A DNA stretch of 21,093 bases from Melioribacteraceae bacterium (lineage in GTDB: Bacteria; Bacteroidota; Ignavibacteria; Ignavibacteriales; Melioribacteraceae). The position numbers and the translations under genes were made by a program. Within the stretch, counting starts at the first letter, position 1. The number at the start of each line of letters is the position of its first letter. Below the pieces are notes generated by a model. The model saw only the letters and a list, made by a program, of their open reading frames with translations, was not told where the DNA came from and did not search any database. The DNA is taken from NCBI GenBank assembly GCA_026983755.1, contig JALSTL010000030.1:1-21093 (forward strand), in the 5' to 3' direction. Below, in pieces: positions 17,778 to 21,093 of this stretch.

Positions 17778-20378
17778 ATGACATCACAAGAAATAAGACA
17801 ACAATTTTTAGAGTTTTTTAAAAATAAACAACATAAAATTGTTCCAAGCGCTCCGGTTGTTCCTTTCGACGACCCAACATTACTTTTTATAAATGCAGGC
17901 ATGAATCAGTTTAAAGATGTATTTCTCGGGAAAGGAACCCGTGATTATAAACGAGCCGCAGATACTCAAAAATGTATTCGCGTAAGCGGAAAACATAACG
18001 ATTTGGAAGAAGTTGGTAGAGATACCTATCATCATACATTTTTTGAGATGCTTGGTAATTGGTCGTTTGGAGATTATTACAAAGAAGAAGCCATTACATG
18101 GGCGTGGGAACTTTTAACGGATATTTGGAAACTTCCCAAAGAAAGACTTTGGGCTACCGTTTACACAACAGACGACGAAGCTTTTGAAATATGGAAAACT
18201 AAAACCGACATTAATCCAAAACACATTTTGCGATTTGCCGAAAAAGATAACTTTTGGGAAATGGGAGATACCGGTCCATGCGGACCCTGTTCCGAAATTC
18301 ATATCAATCTCGGAAAAGATTTTGATAATCCAAAATATGTAAATGCAGACGATCCGCAATGTATTGAAATTTGGAACCTTGTTTTTATTCAACATAACCG
18401 CGATGAAAAAGGTATGTTGCATGATCTTCCTCAAAAACATATTGATACCGGAATGGGTTTCGAAAGAATTTGTGCTGTTTTACAAAATAAAAATTCAAAC
18501 TACGATACCGATATTTTTCAACCTCTCATTTCAAAAATATCCGAGTTATCTAAAATTGATTATGATACCGAAGAGCATCAAATTCCAATGAGAGTTATTT
18601 CCGACCATATAAGAACATTAACTTTTGCAATAGCGGACGGAGCTGTTCCGGGAAACGAAGGAAGAGGTTATGTTTTAAGAAGAATTTTAAGACGCGCCGC
18701 AAGATACGGAAGAAAGTTAAACCTTAACGAACCGTTTTTGTTTAAATTGGTAGATACTGTTGTAAACCAAGCCGGAGGCGGAATGGGCGAAATATTTCCG
18801 GAAATTAAAGACAACCAATCAAATATAGAAAAAATAATTAAAGCCGAAGAAGAAAACTTCAATGTTACTCTCGATAGAGGAATTGAGTTATTCGAAAATA
18901 TTGCGGCAAAAGTTATTAACGAAAAGAAAAATATTATACCCGGCGAAGATGTATTTAAACTTTACGATACTTTCGGGTTTCCGGTAGATTTAACAAACAT
19001 TATGGCCAAAGAAAAAGGATTGGGAATTGACGAAGAGAAATTTAATAAATTAATGTCCGAACAAAAAAAGCGTGCAAGAAAATCTACAAAAGATAAATTA
19101 TCTTCCGTAAACGTAAGTAAAGCTATTGTTGATGATCTTAAACCTGTCTCCTCTAAACCTACCGATTTTATTGGTTATGATCATCTTGAAGCCGAAGCTG
19201 AAATTATCGGTAATAAAAAAACCGACGGTGCCGAACTTATATTGCTTGATAAAACCCCATTTTATGTTGAAGCCGGCGGTCAAATTGACGACTTGGGTGA
19301 ATTTATAATAAACAACAAAAGCGTTAACGTAATTGATGTTGCTAAAATAAATAATCAAATTGTTCATGTACTGGAACCCGTGGAAGAATTAAATATCCAT
19401 AACGGTGAACATATTTTTGCTAAAGTAGATAAAAAACGCCGATGGGATATAATGCGAAATCATTCGGCCACTCATTTTCTCCATGCGGCGTTGCGTAAAA
19501 TTTTGGGAACTCACGTTCATCAAGCGGGATCGTATGTTGGTCCCGACAGGTTGCGTTTTGACTTCACACATTTTAAAAAGCTTAGTGAAGAAGAAATTAA
19601 AGATATTGAAAATTTGGTAAATGAAAAATTGCTTGAAAATATTGAAATGATTCATCACCGGAATATTCCTTTTGAAGAAGCAAAAAAAATGGGCGCTTTG
19701 ATGTTCTTCGGAGATAAATACGGTGATAAAGTTAATGTTGTTCAGTTCGGCGATTTTAGCATGGAATTTTGCGGCGGCACTCATGTGAAAAACAGTTCGC
19801 AAATCGGTTTGTTTAAAATTATAAGCGAATCTTCCATTGCAAGCGGAATAAGAAGAATAGAGGCCGTAACCGGTGAAGGTGTTGAAAAGTTTATACGCGA
19901 ACAAGAATCCATGATACGGAATTCGGAATTGAAAATTCAAAAACTTCTGGATGAAAAGAAAAAAATTGAAAAAGAACTTGCCGGTTATAAACTGAAAGAA
20001 AAATTAAGCGGACTTAATGAAGTAATTTCAAATCCTGTTGAAGTAAACGGGATTAAAGTTTATAAAGGCAGAGTGAATGCCGCCGGAATGGATGAATTAA
20101 AGTTGATGGGTGATGAATTAAGGAATAAAATTAAATCCGGCATCGGAATTTTGATTTCGGAACTTTCCGGTAAAGTTGGAATTGTATGCGTAGTTTCGGA
20201 TAATTTGATTAAAGAGAAAAAAATATCGGCAGGTAAAATTGTAGGCTCATTAGCTAAAATTGTTGGCGGCGGCGGCGGCGGCAGACCGCATTTGGCAACA
20301 GCCGGCGGAAAAGATGTAAACAAAATTAACGAAGCATTAAATAAGGTGGAAGAGGTTGTTGGTAGCTTTATTCTATGA
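17778..20378 (+). CDS. alaS: Alanyl-tRNA synthetase
   Basis: 866 residues, the normal length. The class II catalytic core has TLLFINAGMNQFKDVFLG, the HHTFFEMLGNWSFGDY motif (85-100) and GDTGPCGPCSEI. The editing domain has the zinc ligands HSATH (His562, His566) and CGGTH (Cys665, His669), which remove mischarged Ser or Gly. A short coiled coil (about 713-745) and the C-Ala domain, with a glycine-rich GGGGGGRPHLATAGGK (830-845), finish the protein. It charges tRNA-Ala by recognising the G3:U70 pair. The frame stays open to 17706, but the ATG at 17778 is chosen because family proteins begin about here (MTSQEIRQQFLEFF) and the extra 24 residues are hydrophobic and encoded by AT-rich spacer. It follows copy B of the repeat by 98 bases. 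Confidence 0.97.
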   Translation: MTSQEIRQQFLEFFKNKQHKIVPSAPVVPFDDPTLLFINAGMNQFKDVFLGKGTRDYKRAADTQKCIRVSGKHNDLEEVGRDTYHHTFFEMLGNWSFGDYYKEEAITWAWELLTDIWKLPKERLWATVYTTDDEAFEIWKTKTDINPKHILRFAEKDNFWEMGDTGPCGPCSEIHINLGKDFDNPKYVNADDPQCIEIWNLVFIQHNRDEKGMLHDLPQKHIDTGMGFERICAVLQNKNSNYDTDIFQPLISKISELSKIDYDTEEHQIPMRVISDHIRTLTFAIADGAVPGNEGRGYVLRRILRRAARYGRKLNLNEPFLFKLVDTVVNQAGGGMGEIFPEIKDNQSNIEKIIKAEEENFNVTLDRGIELFENIAAKVINEKKNIIPGEDVFKLYDTFGFPVDLTNIMAKEKGLGIDEEKFNKLMSEQKKRARKSTKDKLSSVNVSKAIVDDLKPVSSKPTDFIGYDHLEAEAEIIGNKKTDGAELILLDKTPFYVEAGGQIDDLGEFIINNKSVNVIDVAKINNQIVHVLEPVEELNIHNGEHIFAKVDKKRRWDIMRNHSATHFLHAALRKILGTHVHQAGSYVGPDRLRFDFTHFKKLSEEEIKDIENLVNEKLLENIEMIHHRNIPFEEAKKMGALMFFGDKYGDKVNVVQFGDFSMEFCGGTHVKNSSQIGLFKIISESSIASGIRRIEAVTGEGVEKFIREQESMIRNSELKIQKLLDEKKKIEKELAGYKLKEKLSGLNEVISNPVEVNGIKVYKGRVNAAGMDELKLMGDELRNKIKSGIGILISELSGKVGIVCVVSDNLIKEKKISAGKIVGSLAKIVGGGGGGRPHLATAGGKDVNKINEALNKVEEVVGSFIL
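20265..20282 (+). repeat. (GGC)6 microsatellite inside alaS
   Basis: Six consecutive GGC codons encode Gly830-Gly835 of AlaRS, just before RPHLATAGG. It is a sharply GC-rich run in an AT-rich gene where other glycines mostly use GGA or GGT. The family normally has a glycine-rich loop here, often with Lys or Ser breaking the run, so the function is probably kept. Such a triplet run could vary in length by slippage without breaking the frame. Confidence 0.9.
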
Positions 20379-20470
20379 TGTAATTATAAAAATTAATTTG
20401 TCATTTTAAGAATCATTTCCGGATTTCAAACATCAAATAAATTTTAATTGAAATAATTATTGGATATAAA

Positions 20471-20878
20471 ATGAAAATAGCATTAGCAACAGGAAATTAT
20501 AAGAATGTAGTCGGTCACCCGGGAAGATGTAAGGGATTTATTGTTTACGAAATTGAAGACGGAAAAATTATAAACAAGGAAGAGCGCGAAAATAAATTCC
20601 GTCATAATCACGAACATCACGAACATCACGAGCATCACGATCATGACCATAATCATGAACACGGGCATAATCATAACGGACACGGCACTATGGGTCAACC
20701 TATTGCGGAAATGCTAAAAGATTGTGATTATTTTATTGCAAAATCAATGGGACAGGGTTTCGTTAATCAACTTCAAAGGTTCGGTGTAAAACCGGCAGTT
20801 GTAGAAAACGTAAACGATGCGGAAACCGCTGCTTTGCAATTAGTGGAATATTTGAAAAAGCAAGAAAATAACTCTTAA
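20471..20878 (+). CDS. NifX/NifB-C-like dinitrogenase FeMo-cofactor family protein with His-rich loop
   Basis: 135 residues. The ends match the Nitro_FeMo-Co fold: MKIALATG...VVGHPGRCKGFIVYEIEDGKI at the front, and PIAEMLKDCDYFIAKSMGQG with the VNQLQRFGVKPAV continuation at the back. Family members bind iron-sulfur or molybdenum-iron cofactor precursors or related metals; many occur in non-diazotrophs with unknown roles. Inserted between the halves is a loop (about 45-71) with 15 His among 27 residues, plus Asp, Glu and Asn, which is likely a metal-binding segment. No nif genes are present in the window, so a role in nitrogen fixation is not supported; metal handling is a cautious inference. 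It follows alaS by 92 bases in the same direction. The ATG start matches the family opening, but no strong ribosome-binding site is seen. Confidence 0.85.
   Translation: MKIALATGNYKNVVGHPGRCKGFIVYEIEDGKIINKEERENKFRHNHEHHEHHEHHDHDHNHEHGHNHNGHGTMGQPIAEMLKDCDYFIAKSMGQGFVNQLQRFGVKPAVVENVNDAETAALQLVEYLKKQENNS
20609..20644 (+). repeat. Tandem 9-bp repeats encoding the His-rich loop
   Basis: Four head-to-tail units of CACGAACAT (the third is CACGAGCAT and the fourth CACGATCAT) encode successive His-Glu/Asp-His triplets. The pattern suggests the loop grew by in-frame tandem duplication. It lies wholly inside the NifX-like gene and is not a CRISPR array. Confidence 0.88.
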
Positions 20879-20901
20879 AAGAAGCAAGAGCACAGATTAC
20901 C

Positions 20902-20924
20902 ATTATTTGTTAATAACAAATAAT
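20902..20924. promoter_or_regulatory. Perfect 11-bp inverted repeat, operator-like
   Basis: ATTATTTGTTA (20902-20912) and TAACAAATAAT (20914-20924) form a perfect palindrome around one central base, 23 bases after the end of the His-rich protein gene. There is no following T-run and the stem is almost all A/T, so an intrinsic terminator is unlikely. A one-base centre is typical of a site bound by a dimeric protein. It may belong to a gene beyond the right edge. Confidence 0.45.
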
Positions 20925-20965
20925 AAATTGTGTTCCAATTTCTTTCCCGACCGTTATATTAATTA

Positions 20966-20993
20966 TGATACGGTTTTCATAAAAATTGTATCA
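20966..20993. promoter_or_regulatory. Imperfect inverted repeat TGATAC...GTATCA, operator-like
   Basis: TGATACGGTTTT (20966-20977) pairs with AAAAATTGTATCA (20981-20993) as an inverted repeat of about 12 bases with two mismatches around a short centre. It lies in the gene-free tail 42 bases after the perfect palindrome and just before GACA-TTCC-TGTC (20996-21007). The two palindromes together suggest a regulated promoter region for a gene beyond the window, which is inference. Confidence 0.35.
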
Positions 20994-21093
20994 CAGACAT
21001 TCCTGTCGGCGGATAAAAAAATAATACATTTTGTTCATACTTAAAACAAAAAGAAAAGTATCAACAAACTTTTGAAACTTTACAAACAATTAA

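Noticed and set aside
19389..19940. 183-codon leftward open frame inside alaS
   Set aside because: It lies wholly antisense to the conserved AlaRS editing domain and shows no recognisable family features, so it is a mirror effect of codon bias.
20609..20644. Short tandem units as a possible CRISPR array
   Set aside because: The 9-bp units are directly adjacent without spacers and encode the His-rich loop in frame.

Overview
The window is AT-rich, densely coded bacterial chromosome and most resembles the Ignavibacteria/Chlorobi side of the Fibrobacteres-Chlorobi-Bacteroidetes group. Three things suggest this: a secreted subtilase ending in a type IX secretion sorting domain with the NPFNP...VYDILGREVATLVN signature common in Ignavibacteria, a Bacteroidetes/Chlorobi-type YidC, and a patatin/Omp85 fusion protein. 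The assignment comes from protein character, not from a database search. I see no rRNA, tRNA, CRISPR array or prophage.

Layout. The first 147 bases are the 3' end of proS. Leftward genes follow up to about 5.9 kb: a patatin-POTRA-Omp85 outer-membrane protein and the conserved rpmH-rnpA-yidD-yidC block (ribosomal protein L34, RNase P protein, and two membrane-insertion factors). At 5928-6242 lies a divergent gene-free gap. To its right every gene runs rightward: dnaN, recF, dciA (DUF721), gyrB and gyrA. These are followed by a PLP-dependent methionine gamma-lyase-like enzyme that ends at a clear intrinsic terminator, a T9SS-type secreted S8 protease, alaS, and a small His-rich NifX-type metal-cofactor protein.

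How the genes work together. The core is the classic origin-proximal cluster rpmH <-> (dnaA) -> dnaN-recF-dciA-gyrB-gyrA, with beta clamp, repair loader, helicase operator and gyrase transcribed together. dnaA, which usually sits between rpmH and dnaN, is missing, and no convincing DnaA box is visible in the gap. Left of the gap, ribosome and RNA-processing genes are tightly packed with YidD/YidC, which serve membrane-protein insertion, and an outer-membrane protein gene follows.

The main structure not explained by genes is a pair of homologous, inverted 140-165 bp intergenic elements at 3098-3236 and 17516-17679. Their ends carry an inverted AACCC(A/G)AATTATGC motif, so they look like miniature inverted-repeat (MITE-like) elements. 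Each lies between two co-directional genes in the same orientation relative to transcription. Two operator-like palindromes lie in the gene-free right-hand tail. Nothing here looks like a wholly new multi-gene system. The MITE-like family, the dnaA-less origin cluster and the three-POTRA patatin are the items most worth following up.
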